A stretch of 64,000 nt of DNA from Anolis sagrei (taxonomy: Eukaryota; Chordata; Lepidosauria; Squamata; Anolidae): positions 90,118,000-90,181,999 of the forward strand of contig NC_090034.1 of the NCBI RefSeq assembly GCF_037176765.1, read 5' to 3'. The notes beneath the pieces were generated by a model. That model saw only the letters and a program-made list of their open reading frames with translations. It searched no databases and was not told the DNA's origin. Numbering within the stretch: the stretch's first letter is position 1; every line of letters starts with the position of its first letter. Shown one piece after another: positions 1 to 22,623 of this stretch. A program made the translations under genes and the position numbers.

Positions 1-488
1 CATGACCCTTTTTGCCTGACAAACAGATTAAAATGCCTTACATAAAATACATAAATAGGTAAAAGAGAGGCTTTGAAGGGCAAACCTCTGAAAGATGAAA
101 TGAAATACAGAGAATTAATGCAATTGAGAAAAACTTTGCTTATAGTTTTCCCCAATATTGTGCAAAATGCACCAGAGCGCACTCTGCAATGCTTTAAGGA
201 AACTTGTTATAAGACACACTGCTGAAGACAACCGTATGGGAGTTAAAATCATCAGTTATTCCAGCCATCTTCAGTATCCATTAATTCCTGTTACTCCCAA
301 ATACACATCTGAGATAATGAGGGTTATAATCAAACACATTTGGTATATGTTTTTTCTTGGATTATGCGATTTTAATATCTATACTAGGATTATTTTAATG
401 GTTTGTCTGAATGTTTAAATTTTGTTTATGCCTTAAATTTAATGGTTTTAATGATTTTAAGTCAAAGTTACATATAGTAATTAGCTAT

Positions 489-650
489 TATTTATTTATT
501 TATTTATTTCCTATATTTATGCCCTGCTCTTCTCACGCCCGAGGGGGGATTCAGGGCAGCCTCACAGAAGCACCATATGGTGTCATCATAATAAAACAAT
601 CAACAATATATTAAAATATTAAAAATATTAAAGAATAGTTTAAACACTTG
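489..650 (-). mobile_element. L2-type LINE 3' tail fragment
   Basis: A TTTATTTATTT run is followed by the hallmark squamate L2 3' end (ATTTATGCCCTGC..., then GGGGATTCAGGGCAGCC), here in reverse orientation. The same signature recurs at least ten times in this window. It lies in the last visible intron of PSMC4. A plus-oriented L2 tail fragment ending in AAATAAATAATAAAT is at about 1085-1153. I recognise nothing in 1-480. Confidence 0.6.
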
Positions 651-714
651 ACTAACACATGTCAATTAAAATCTGAGTCTATTATTTCTCTGTGTTAAAG
701 TATGTTGGCATTGA

Positions 715-1060
715 ATGTATTGCTGAAGGCTTTCATGGGTGGAATCACTGGGTTGTTGTGTGTTCTCCAGGCTGTATGGCCATGTTCCAGAAGCATTCTC
801 TAATGACATTTCGCCTGCATCTATGGCAGGCGTCCTCAGAGGTTGTGAGGTTTGATGGAAACTAGGAAAATGGGGTTTATATATCTGTGGAAAATGGGGT
901 TTATATATCCATAGATATATAACTAGTAAACCCAATTTTCCTAGTTTCCAACAGACCTCACAATCTTTAAGATTGCCTGCCACAGATGTAGGCGAAACGT
1001 CAGGAAAGAATGCTTCTGGAACATGGCCATACAGCCCGGAAAACACACAACAAACCATTG
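715..1060. mobile_element. Fold-back element built from Penelope-like 3' ends
   Basis: The left arm (GGCTTTCATGGGTGGAATCA..., then GACATTTCGCCTGCATC) is repeated in inverted form on the right (GTAGGCGAAACGTCAGG..., then CATGGCCATACAGCCCGG), giving arms of roughly 150 bp around a short centre near 890. The arm matches the 3' untranslated end of the Penelope-like copy at 21686-22150, where it follows a recognisable C-terminal coding tail. Similar fold-backs occur at 9917-10078 and 39353-39568. Confidence 0.55.
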
Positions 1061-1291
1061 ACGTTAAATTTTTGTGATTAATAAGTTGTAAACAGCCTTG
1101 GGTCCCCTCAGGGTGAGAAAGGCAGCGTATAAATACCTCAAATAAATAATAAATGAACTATTTAAGGTAAAGCACTCTTAGCAGCACCTTAGAATGGACC
1201 TTCTAATTATCCCCTCCGGAAATGATTGGAATACAATTGCAAATGGGAGAGGGAGTTTCCAGCAATGAATGAATCTTAGGAGCCCATAGGC

Positions 1292-1421
1292 CAATGGTTC
1301 TCAACCTATGGGTCCCCAGGTGTTCTGGCCTACAACTCCAGAAATCGTAGTTTACCAGCTGTTAGGATTTCTGATAGCTGAAGGACAAAACATCTAGGGA
1401 CCCACAGGTTGAGAACCACTG
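1292..1421. mobile_element. Palindromic hAT-type MITE with exact 8-bp target duplication
   Basis: A 130-bp near-palindrome begins CAATGGTTCTCAACC and ends GGTTGAGAACCACTG. It is flanked on both sides by CCATAGGC (1284-1291 and 1422-1429). The 8-bp duplication and CAGTGGTTC-like termini are typical of hAT elements. Relatives lie at 27882-28020, 33388-33522 and 43632-43765. Confidence 0.75.
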
Positions 1422-1600
1422 CCATAGGCAGTCTACAACATACTTTCCTATCACAGACCCACTCCTATGACAGACCAACAGTGTTTAGGTATAAGGCAAG
1501 AGGCTCTCCTCTTCTCACAATGTGTCTCTCTTGTCTGGGTTTTTCAGCTTCGATTTCCCTCTTCCCATAACCCTTAGCAATCCCAGTGAGCTCTCTAGAA

Positions 1601-14849
<13,249 letters not shown>

Positions 14850-15119
14850 TTTTACCGCTCCACCGGAAGTCAGGCTCCTCGTTTCACCACTTTCCGGAGA
14901 AGTTCCGGAAGCTCGCGCCTGGCCTTATGGGAGCTGTAGTTCTTTGGTGTGTGTGTGTCAAAAGAAAGGCAGCTCTGCTTCTAGATCAGGCATGGGGAAA
15001 AACTTTGCCGCCTCCCCCCAGGTGTTTTGGACGTGGCAGTTACAGTGATGCCAAACCGAATTAATTCTACAGTGTAGATACACTCTCTATATTATACTCC
15101 TCAACTAGGAGGACAAAAG

Positions 15120-17135
15120 GAGGCCCTTAAGCCCTTTCTACACTGCCATGTAATCCAGAAGCAGACAATACACATTATCTGCTTTGAAGTGGATTATATG
15201 AGTCTACAGAATGCATGGGCAAACTTTGGCCCTCCAGGTATTTTGGACTTCAACTCCCACCATTCCTAACAGCCTCAGGCCCTTTTGGACTTCAACTCTC
15301 ACAATTCCTAACAGCCTCGGGCCCTTTTGGCAGCCTTGGGCCCTTTGAAGTGGATTATATGAGTCTACAGAATGCATGGGCAAACTTTGGCCCTCCAGGT
15401 GTTTTGGACTTCAACTCCCACCATTCCTAACAGCCTCAGGCCCTTTTGGACTTCAACTCTCACAATTCCTAACAGCCTCGGGCCCTTTTGGCAGCCTTGG
15501 GCCCTTTGAAGTGGATTATATGAGTCTACAGAATGCATGGGCAAACTTTGGCCCTCCAGGTGTTTTGGACTTCAACTCCCACCATTCCTAACAGCCTCAG
15601 GCCCTTTTGGACCAACTTCCACCATTTCTAACAGCCTCTGACCCCTTTGGACTTTGACTCCCACCATTCCTAACAGCCTTGGGCCCTTTTGGACTTCAAC
15701 TCCCACCATTCCTAACAGCCTCAGGCCCTTTTGGACTTCAACTCCCACCATTCCTAACAGCCTCGGGCCCTTTTGGACTTCAACTCCCACAATTCCTAAC
15801 TGCTTCAGGCTCTTTTGGCAGCCTCAAGCCCTTTTGGACTTCAACTCCCAGAATTCCTAACAGCCTTAGGCCCATTTGGCAGCCTCAGGCCCTTTTGGAA
15901 GCCTCAGGTCCTTTTGGACTTCAACTCCCACAATCTCTAACAGCCTCAGGCACTTTTGGCAGCCTTGGGCCCTTTTGGACTTCAACTCCCACCATTCCTA
16001 ACAGCCTCAGGCCCTTTTGGAAGCCTCAGGTCCTTTTGGACTTCAACTCCCACCATTCCTAACAGCCTCAGGCCCTTTTGGACTTCAACTTATCTATCCG
16101 AACGTATCTCGGCCTATCAGCCCACCAGGACCCTAAGATCTTCTGGGGAGGCCCTGCTCTCTATCCCGCCTGCTTCACAGGTGCGGCTGGCGGGGACGAG
16201 AGACAGGGCCTTTTCTGTGGTGGCCCCTCGGCTTTGGAACGCCCTCCCCATAGAGGTAAGATCAGCCCCCTCGCTGATGGTGTTTCGAAAAAGATTGAAG
16301 ACATGGATGTTCAAACAAGCATTTGGTTAATCCGGTGCAATGAATTTGATGATCAAAGGACTGGTAATCACAGACGATGAAATTGGATTGCGATTTTAGT
16401 TAAGAGATGCATTGGATTGTTATTGGTGGCCCAATACTGTGTACTGTGTATGTGTTTTTTATGCTTTTTAAATTGAATATTGTTGATTGTTGTAGTGTTG
16501 TAAACCGCGTTGAGTCGCCAATTTAGGCTGAGAAACAGCGGTATACAAGCGCAGTAATAAATAAATAAATAAATAAATAAACTCCCACCATTCCTAACAG
16601 TCTCGGGCCCTTTTGGACTTCAACTTCCACAATTCCTAACAGCCTCAGGCCCTTTTGGCAGCCTCAGGCCCTTTTGGAAGCCTCAGGTCCTTTTGGACTT
16701 CAACTCCCACAATCCCTAACAGCCTCAGGCCCTTTTGGAAACTTCAGGTCCTTTTGGACTTCAACTCCCACAATCCCTAACAGCCTCAGGCCCTTTTGGA
16801 AGCCTCGTGTCCTTTTGGACTTCAACTCCCACAATTCCTAACAACCTCAGGCTCTTTTGGACTTCCAACTCCCACAATTCCTAACAGCCTCGGGCCCTTT
16901 TGCCAGCCTCAGATCCTTTTGGAAGCCTCATGTCCTTTTGGACTTCAACTCCCACAATTCCTAACAGCTTCAGGCCCTTTACTTTTCGCTTAAGCAGCTG
17001 AGGGGGGAAAGGGCCTGAGTCTGTTAGGAATTGTGGGAGTTGAAGTCCAAAACACCTGGAGGTCCAAAGTTTTCCCATGCCTGTCCTACCCTACTGTATA
17101 ATCCACTTCAAAGCAGATAATCTGGGATTGGGGCC
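15120..17135. repeat. Minisatellite expanded inside a palindromic MITE
   Basis: Units of about 45-50 bp (CAGCCTCAGGCCCTTTTGGA, then CTTCAACTCCCACCATTCCT) repeat many times from about 15240 to 16985. At 15195-15600 a larger 161-bp period repeats about 2.5 times and includes the outer sequence GTGGATTATATGAGTCTACA. The array is bracketed by inverted arms: ATCTGCTTTGAAGTGGATTA and GCATGGGCAAACTTTGG on the left, CCAAAGTTTTCCCATGC and TAATCCACTTCAAAGCAGAT on the right. The copy at about 21375-21685 shows the unexpanded MITE, so the array grew from the MITE's interior. An L2 (16085-16585) interrupts it. Confidence 0.85.
16085..16585 (+). mobile_element. L2 LINE 3' end inserted in the minisatellite
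   Basis: The plus strand encodes LSERISAYQPTRTLRSSGEA, then LWNALPIEVRSAPSLMVF, ending KTWMFKQAFG and a stop. A 3' UTR with GAGAAACAGCGGTATACAAG and (AAAT)n follows. Minisatellite units continue directly on both sides, so the L2 inserted after the array existed. About 85 codons are open, suggesting modest age. Confidence 0.85.
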
Positions 17136-17149
17136 TTCATCCTCCCCTT

Positions 17150-17440
17150 TAGCTCAATGACAACCAAGCAACACTTTTCCCCGCCCCCTTTTGATTGACA
17201 GGGCCGCTCAGCCACTCCCACCCCCGGTTCGCCTCCGATTAGAATGGATCGCCCGCAGAGAAAGAATTCCACCCAGAGACCCGCCCCTTCTTTTCCTTTT
17301 GAGTGACAAGTAGAGGAGCCAGTCGTGCGCCCAGAGCAAGCTCGTTGGCATCTCCGATTGGCTGCTGGACGGGTTCGAGGCCTAAGTGACTCCTCCCTTG
17401 ATGGTGGGTCTTTAAACAAGCAGGTAGGTGGGTCTGTCTG
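17150..17440 (+). promoter_or_regulatory. CpG-rich promoter and probable non-coding first exon of the Myb/SANT-SCAN gene
   Basis: A GC-rich block with CCAAT-type sites (CCGATTGGCTG about 17355; TTGATTGACAGG about 17191) and a GC box (CCGCCCC about 17281) ends in a good donor, AAGCAG|GTAGGT, with the boundary at 17423. It fits a TATA-less promoter and 5' UTR exon for the plus-strand gene at 22624, via an acceptor at 22347-22348 (CCCCCTATAG). The link is inference; no transcript evidence is available. Confidence 0.45.
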
Positions 17441-17927
17441 TCTGTCTGGGTCTGGGATTGTCTTTTGGGGGGCGGGCGTTGGCCTCAGGGGGCGCTCAAT
17501 GGATGGGGAGGGGGAGAAGGAGATGGACTGCTGGGCCTCAAGGCTCCTTTTCCGCAGAGGGAGTGGCGGTGCCCGTTTTGCCCTTCACCCAAGAGCATCA
17601 CCCCCCCCCCCCCCCCATTTTTCTTCCCTGGCCCTTTTGCTTGAGGAATAAAGGCACCCTTGGAAAAGGTTAATAAGAGAGGTGTGAGAAGGTAGGAATT
17701 CCACATATACAACATGCCCTTGCTCTTTTTTTTTTTTTTGGACATTCCATATAGAAATAATGTGATGGCATTGGTATCCCATTTGGGGAGGAAGGAAGGA
17801 CATAGATTGGCAATACATGGCTGCCTGGCTTCTGCTGGAAGGGCTCTAGCAATGGGAAAGGGCCTCATCCCATTGTCAGACTGTCCTGTTCTCAAAGAAG
17901 ATGTGTCTTAGTTCCAACCAAAGCCTG
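17441..17927. other. Intergenic or 5' intron sequence, no gene recognised
   Basis: GC-rich sequence trailing from the CpG island, a poly-C tract (about 17602-17617) and a poly-T tract (about 17728-17740). No repeat family is recognised. Confidence 0.35.
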
Positions 17928-19168
17928 TTGTTCATTCGTTCAGTCGTCTCTGACTCTTCGTGACCTCATGGACCAGCCCATGCCAGAGCTCCCTGTCGGC
18001 CGTCACCACCCCCAGCTCCTTCAAGGTCAGTCCAGTCACTTCAAGGATGCCATCCATCCATCTTGTCCTTGGTCGGCCCCTCTTCCTTTTGCCTTCCAAT
18101 TTCCCCAGCATAATTGTCTTCTCCAGGCTTTGCTGTCTCCTCATGATGTGGCCAAAGTACTTCAGCTTTGTCTCTAGTATCCTTCCCTCCAATGAGCAGC
18201 CGGGCTTGATTTCCTGGAGGATGGACTGGTTGGATCTTCTCGCAGTCCAAGGCACTCTCAGAATTTTCCTCCAACACCACAGCTCAAAAGCATGGATCTT
18301 CCTTCGCTCAGCCTTCCCTAAGGTCCAGCTCTCACATCCATAGGTTACTACAGGGAATACCATGGCTTTGACTAGGCGGATCTTTGTTGCCAGTCTGATG
18401 TCTCTACACTTTACTATTTTATCGAGACTGGACATTGCTCTCCTCCCAAGAAGTAAGCGTCTTCTGATTTCCTGGCCACAGTCTGCATCTGTAGTAATCT
18501 TTGCGCCTAGAAATACAAAGTCTGTCACGGCCTCCACGTTTTCTCCCTCTATTTTCCAGTTGTCAGTCATTCTTGTTGCCATAATCTTGTTTTTTTTTAT
18601 GTTTAGCTGTAGCCCAGCTTTTGCGCTTTCTTCTTTCACCTTGATTAGAAGGCTCCTCAGCTCCTCCTCGCTTTCGGCCATCAGAGTGGTGTCATCTGCA
18701 TATCTGAGGTTGTTAATGTTTCTTACAGCAATTTCCACCCCAGCTTTGCATTCCTCAAGCCCCGCACATCGCATGATGTGTTCCGCATACAAGTTAAAAA
18801 GGTTGGGTGAGAGTATGCAGCCTTGCCGTACGCCTTTCCCAATCTTGAACCAGTCTGTTGTTCCGTGGTCAGTTCTGACTGTTGCTACTTGGTCCTTGTA
18901 CAGATTCCTCAGGAGAGAGACAAGGTGGCTTGGGATGTCCATCCCACCACGAACTTGCCACAATTTATTATGATCCACACAGTCAAAGGCTTTAGAATAG
19001 TCAATGAAGCAGAAATAGATGTTTTTCTGAAACTCCCTGCCTTTCTCCATTATCCAGCGGATATTGGCAATCTGGTCTCTCGTTCCTCTGCCTTTTCTAA
19101 ACCCAGCTTGAACATCTGGCAACTCTCGCTCCATGTATTGCTGGAGTCTTCCTTGCAGGATCTTGAGC
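17928..19168 (-). mobile_element. BovB (RTE) LINE, 5'-truncated, open RT frame of 412 codons
   Basis: The minus strand encodes the second half of BovB ORF2: LPDVQAGFRKGRGTRDQIAN, RT motif FIDYSKAFDCVDH, catalytic LRYADDTTLM, then the C-terminal region ending SQRRLNE and a stop, all in one frame. The 3' end carries GAACGAATGAACAA. AAAGCCT repeats on both sides (17920-17926 and 19169-19175) as the target duplication. An uninterrupted frame implies a young insertion. Truncation begins N-terminal to the RT palm, so it is immobile on its own. It lies in the inferred 5' intron of the SCAN gene. Confidence 0.93.
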
Positions 19169-19181
19169 AAAGCCTAGCCTG

Positions 19182-20340
19182 CTATTATTTATTTCCAACA
19201 TTTGTACCCCGTCCTTCTCAACCCCCGAAGAGGGACTCAGGGCAGCTTACATCGGCAACAATTTGATGCCAACGCATACAGAATACCTTCGACAATACAT
19301 ACACAATATATCACAACATTACACATTAAAGGAATGGGAACACGTCTGGATGACCAAATTAAGATATACAAGAGCCACTAACATAGTTGAAGGCTGGTAC
19401 AAAATATTCTACTGCTGGTATCTAACTCCTCTTCAATTAGCAAAATTTTTATAAAAAAAATATAACAACCAATGTTGGAAATGTGGTAGGGAAGTCGGCA
19501 CTCACTTTCACTTATGGTAGAGCTGTAAAACAATCAAGAAATATTCATATATCAACAATACACAAAATAATATATTTTGTGTATTCATATATCAACAATA
19601 CACAAAATAATATATCAACAATACACAAACATACTCAAAAAATTATTAAGGTGAAATTTGACATGAAACCGGAATACTATCTATTGAATATAACCAATTT
19701 TGAACTAGGAAAAAATGATGAAAAGATTTTGTTTTATTTGACGGCAGCGGCAAGAATAATAGTAGTCCAGAAATGGAAAGCAAAAGATCATCCTTTAATT
19801 GAAGACTGGCTAGAAAAAATAATAGAATATATGAATATGGATAAATTATCGTGTTTATTGGAAAATACAAACAAAAGGTGCCAAACCAATTGGGAACCAC
19901 TAAGAAGATATTTGCAGGAAGAAAGGAAGTTACAAATTTAATTATCTAAAAATGGTTAAAGAGGGGGGGAAACACACACACACTGCTAGTTAGTAAATCA
20001 CATAGGAGGAACTATTTGAAAGATCCCTGCAGATTGAACTGGAAGTACTTTTAAGCTTTATCCCCCTCCACACCTTCCCCCCATTAATTTCCCTCTTTTC
20101 CCTTTTTTTCTTTTTCTCTTTTCTCTTTTTCTTCTTTCTTCTCTTCCTGCTTTTCTATCAACCCAATTGTTCCCCCTCTTTTAATGTAATTTGAAAATGA
20201 TGGAATTGGTGGAATAAAAACAATTAATAATAATAATAATAATAATAATAAAATTACACATTAAATAAAACCATTAAGTTAAAATCCATTTAAAAACATT
20301 ATTAGCAGCCATGTAGCCAAATCCAATCCAATTCAGCGTC
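19182..20340 (-). mobile_element. L2 3' tail split by an L1
   Basis: The L2 tail in reverse (TTTATTTCCAACATTTGTAC, then AGAGGGACTCAGGGCAGC) runs 19182-19331 and resumes at 20253 (TTAAATAAAACCATTAAG) to about 20340. The break is occupied by the L1 described separately. Confidence 0.65.
19332..20252 (+). mobile_element. L1 LINE 3' end inserted in an L2, 13-bp target duplication
   Basis: The plus strand encodes the L1 ORF2 C-terminus: EGWYKIFYCWYLTPLQLAKF, a CCHC-like knuckle CWKCGREVGTHFHLWWSC, then later ILFYLTAAARIIVVQKWK and NWEPLRRYLQEERKLQI before a stop. A 3' UTR and (AAT)n tail follow. ATTACACATTAAA flanks it at 19319-19331 and 20253-20265. The coding part is frame-shifted at least once and carries a local tandem duplication (about 19540-19630, unit ATATCAACAATACACAAAAT). 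Confidence 0.88.
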
Positions 20341-21380
20341 CAAAGACTTTATTTATTTATTTTATTCATTTACCGCATTTATATACTGCCTTTCTCAGCC
20401 AGAGGCAACTCAAGGCAGTTCACAGCAGCAATTGAATGCCATGACAAATATCAAGATACAGTTAAAACAATTATAAAAACAATTCAACATTTAAAATGTA
20501 ATATAATAAGAAAATATATCTTTAAAAACAAGATCCTTGGCGACTCCTTACTAAAATCGTTGTCAGTCATTCCATATATTCGTTTACGTCCAGTAGAAAA
20601 AGCTTGCTCAAAGAGCCAGGTTTTAACAATTTTGCAGAATGTTAGAAGGGAGGGAGCCAATCTTATATCCCTGGGGAGGGCGTTCCATAGCCGAGGGGCC
20701 ACCACTGAGAAGGCCCTGTCTCGTCCCCACCAAACACATCTGCGAGGAAGGTGGGATCGAGAGCAGGGTCTCCCCAGATGATCTTAAAATCTTAGATGGT
20801 TCATAAGGAGAGATATGTTTGGATAGGTAAGCTGGACCGGAACTTTGTCAGAGCCTGTCCATTGTCAGTTCATGTAAACGTTGTAATCACTATCAAACCT
20901 GCTCCCCAAATGCCTGGCCCCTTGATTTCAGCTTCTTCCTGAAGGAGAGGAAGGATGGAGCTGACATAATCTCACTGGGGAGGGTATTCCACAGGCAAGG
21001 GGACACCACTGAGAAGGTCCTGTCTCGTCCCCGCCAAACGCATTTGCAAAGAAGGCGGGACCGAGAGCAGGGCCTCCCTGGATGATCTTAAAGTCCGAGG
21101 TGGGACGTAGAGGGAGATACATTTGAACAAGTAAGCTGGGCCGGAACCATATAGGGCTTTATAGGTTAAGACCAGACCTTTGAATTGTGCTCAGAAATAG
21201 ACCAGCAGCCACTGAAGCTGGCACAACAGAGGGTGGTGTACTCCCTGTATGTCGCTCCTGTAAGTAATCTGGCTCCCGCCTGTTGGACTAGTTGGAGTAT
21301 CCGAACAGTCTTCAAAGGCAACCCCGCATAGAGTGCATTGCAGTAATCTGTTCGTGATGCTATGACTTGATCCCATCAGA
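20341..21380 (-). mobile_element. Two L2 LINE 3' fragments in reverse orientation
   Basis: The first (about 20341-20820) has tail TTATATACTGCCTTTCTCAG and coding remnants around VAPRLWNALPRDIRLAPSLL. The second (about 20900-21380) has coding remnants for VRIPPSSQM-type sequence and the region upstream of it (GLPLKT-like, [14 protein letters not shown]). Each looks separately 5'-truncated. They could be one element rearranged. Confidence 0.65.
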
Positions 21381-21685
21381 TTCTGGCCCCATTCACACCA
21401 CCATATAATCCAGTTTTTGAATGCAGATGAACTGGATTGTATATGGCAGTGTATATCAGACATGGACCAACTTGAGCCTTCTAGGTGTTTTGGACTTCAA
21501 CTCCCACCATTCCTAAAAGCCTTAGGCCCTTCTCTTTCCCCCCTCAGCTGCTTAAGCCAGTTCAAAGCAATTCACCTACATTCAGAAACTACATTATATG
21601 GCAGTGTATATCCACCGTCTTGCACTCTGTTTCACTCTGACTTGATATTCTGCGTTATGTGGCTGTGTGGAAGGGTACATATCAA
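21375..21685. mobile_element. Unexpanded MITE related to the 15.1-17.1 kb array
   Basis: Contains CCATATAATCCAGTTTTTGA, AGGTGTTTTGGACTTCAACT, a single CTAAAAGCCTTAGGCCCTT, CCCCCCTCAGCTGCTTAAGC and right end TGGCTGTGTGGAAGGG. It has one copy of the segment that is tandemly repeated at 15.2-17 kb and supplies the ancestral form. Confidence 0.6.
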
Positions 21686-22150
21686 CTACCATGTCAGGCT
21701 ACACAGAGAAGCCATTGAAAAACACAAGCATGTGGACAATTTAAACAGAAAGGAGAAAACCATGAAAATGAACAAAATCTGGCTACCAGTATTTAAAAAA
21801 CTCTAAAATCAGGACAGTAAATAAAGAGCAATATTCAAAAAGAAGGGAAATTCCAGATAACACCTCCCAACAAAGGCTCCCCCAAGCAGCAAGCAGCCAG
21901 GCTTTGAAGCTGCAAGGACATTAAATGCTAATCACCATGGTCAATTGCAACATTCACACCTGCTTCAAACAGACAAGAGTTCTTTCTCTCACCGTGGATA
22001 TTCCACAGAAATATAAACCTCACTTGCCTAGTTTCCAACAGACCTCAAAAACTTCTGAGCATGCCGGCCATAGATGCAGATGAAATGTCAGGAGAGAATA
22101 CTTCTGGAACATGGTCATACAGCCCGGAAAACTCACAGCAACCCATCAGT
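21686..22150 (+). mobile_element. Penelope-like element 3' part
   Basis: The plus strand encodes HREAIEKHKHVDNLNRKEKT, then KMNKIWLPVFKKL and a stop, which I recognise as the C-terminal tail of reptile Penelope-like RT/GIY-YIG proteins. The 3' region follows, ending GGAGAGAATACTTCTGGAAC and CATACAGCCCGGAAAACTC. It ties the fold-back arms at 715, 9917 and 39353 to this family. Family assignment rests on recall. Confidence 0.6.
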
Positions 22151-22623
22151 GTCATGGTTTGATCCAGCTGCGCATCCAGGGTTTTAAAATCACTTATTAG
22201 AAACATCAGTATCCTTTTGGTTTAATTGAGAGGATAATGTTGATTTAGAAGGCATCTGTGGTCTTAACTTCCAGAAAATGGGTATATATGAAAGATTGTT
22301 TTCTGGATTTAACACTAGTCTTTGTAAAATCAACTTTTCCCCCTATAGGAAACATTCCTATGAGCTTGGAAACTGCCTCTTCAGAATCCTCTACTGCATG
22401 AATGGAAAGATGTAGATATTTTCTGGCTGTGCAGACACCTGGTTTTGAAGGCTTGTACAGATGGTGTATGGAACTGGGTCAGATGCATCAGAGAACCTCG
22501 ACTCGCATCACATTTACATTTCCTTCCCTTGCATATGGGTCACTGGTGCTCGGACTCCTGTGAGCCTTTCCTCTGGTGCATAAACGTCTACTGAAATACA
22601 TCTTCCGGTTTTCTTTGACAACA
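22151..22623 (+). other. Probable 5' UTR exon of the Myb/SANT-SCAN gene
   Basis: A strong acceptor (CAACTTTTCCCCCTATAG, ending 22348) precedes 275 bp of unique sequence leading to ATG 22624. Several upstream ATGs occur in this stretch, so if it is all 5' UTR, translation would need leaky scanning or another acceptor. The start at 22624 is chosen because it directly precedes the conserved domain. Confidence 0.4.

Noticed and set aside
15215-16062. Long repetitive open frames (GPFGLQLPPFLTASGP-type) on both strands
   Set aside because: They follow from the minisatellite period being open in several frames; no homology, start context or exon signals.
15240-16985. CRISPR-like repeat-spacer array
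   Set aside because: Units are contiguous and degenerate with no unique spacers, in a vertebrate genome.
18362-18973. 203-codon plus-strand frame
   Set aside because: Antisense shadow of the BovB reverse transcriptase.
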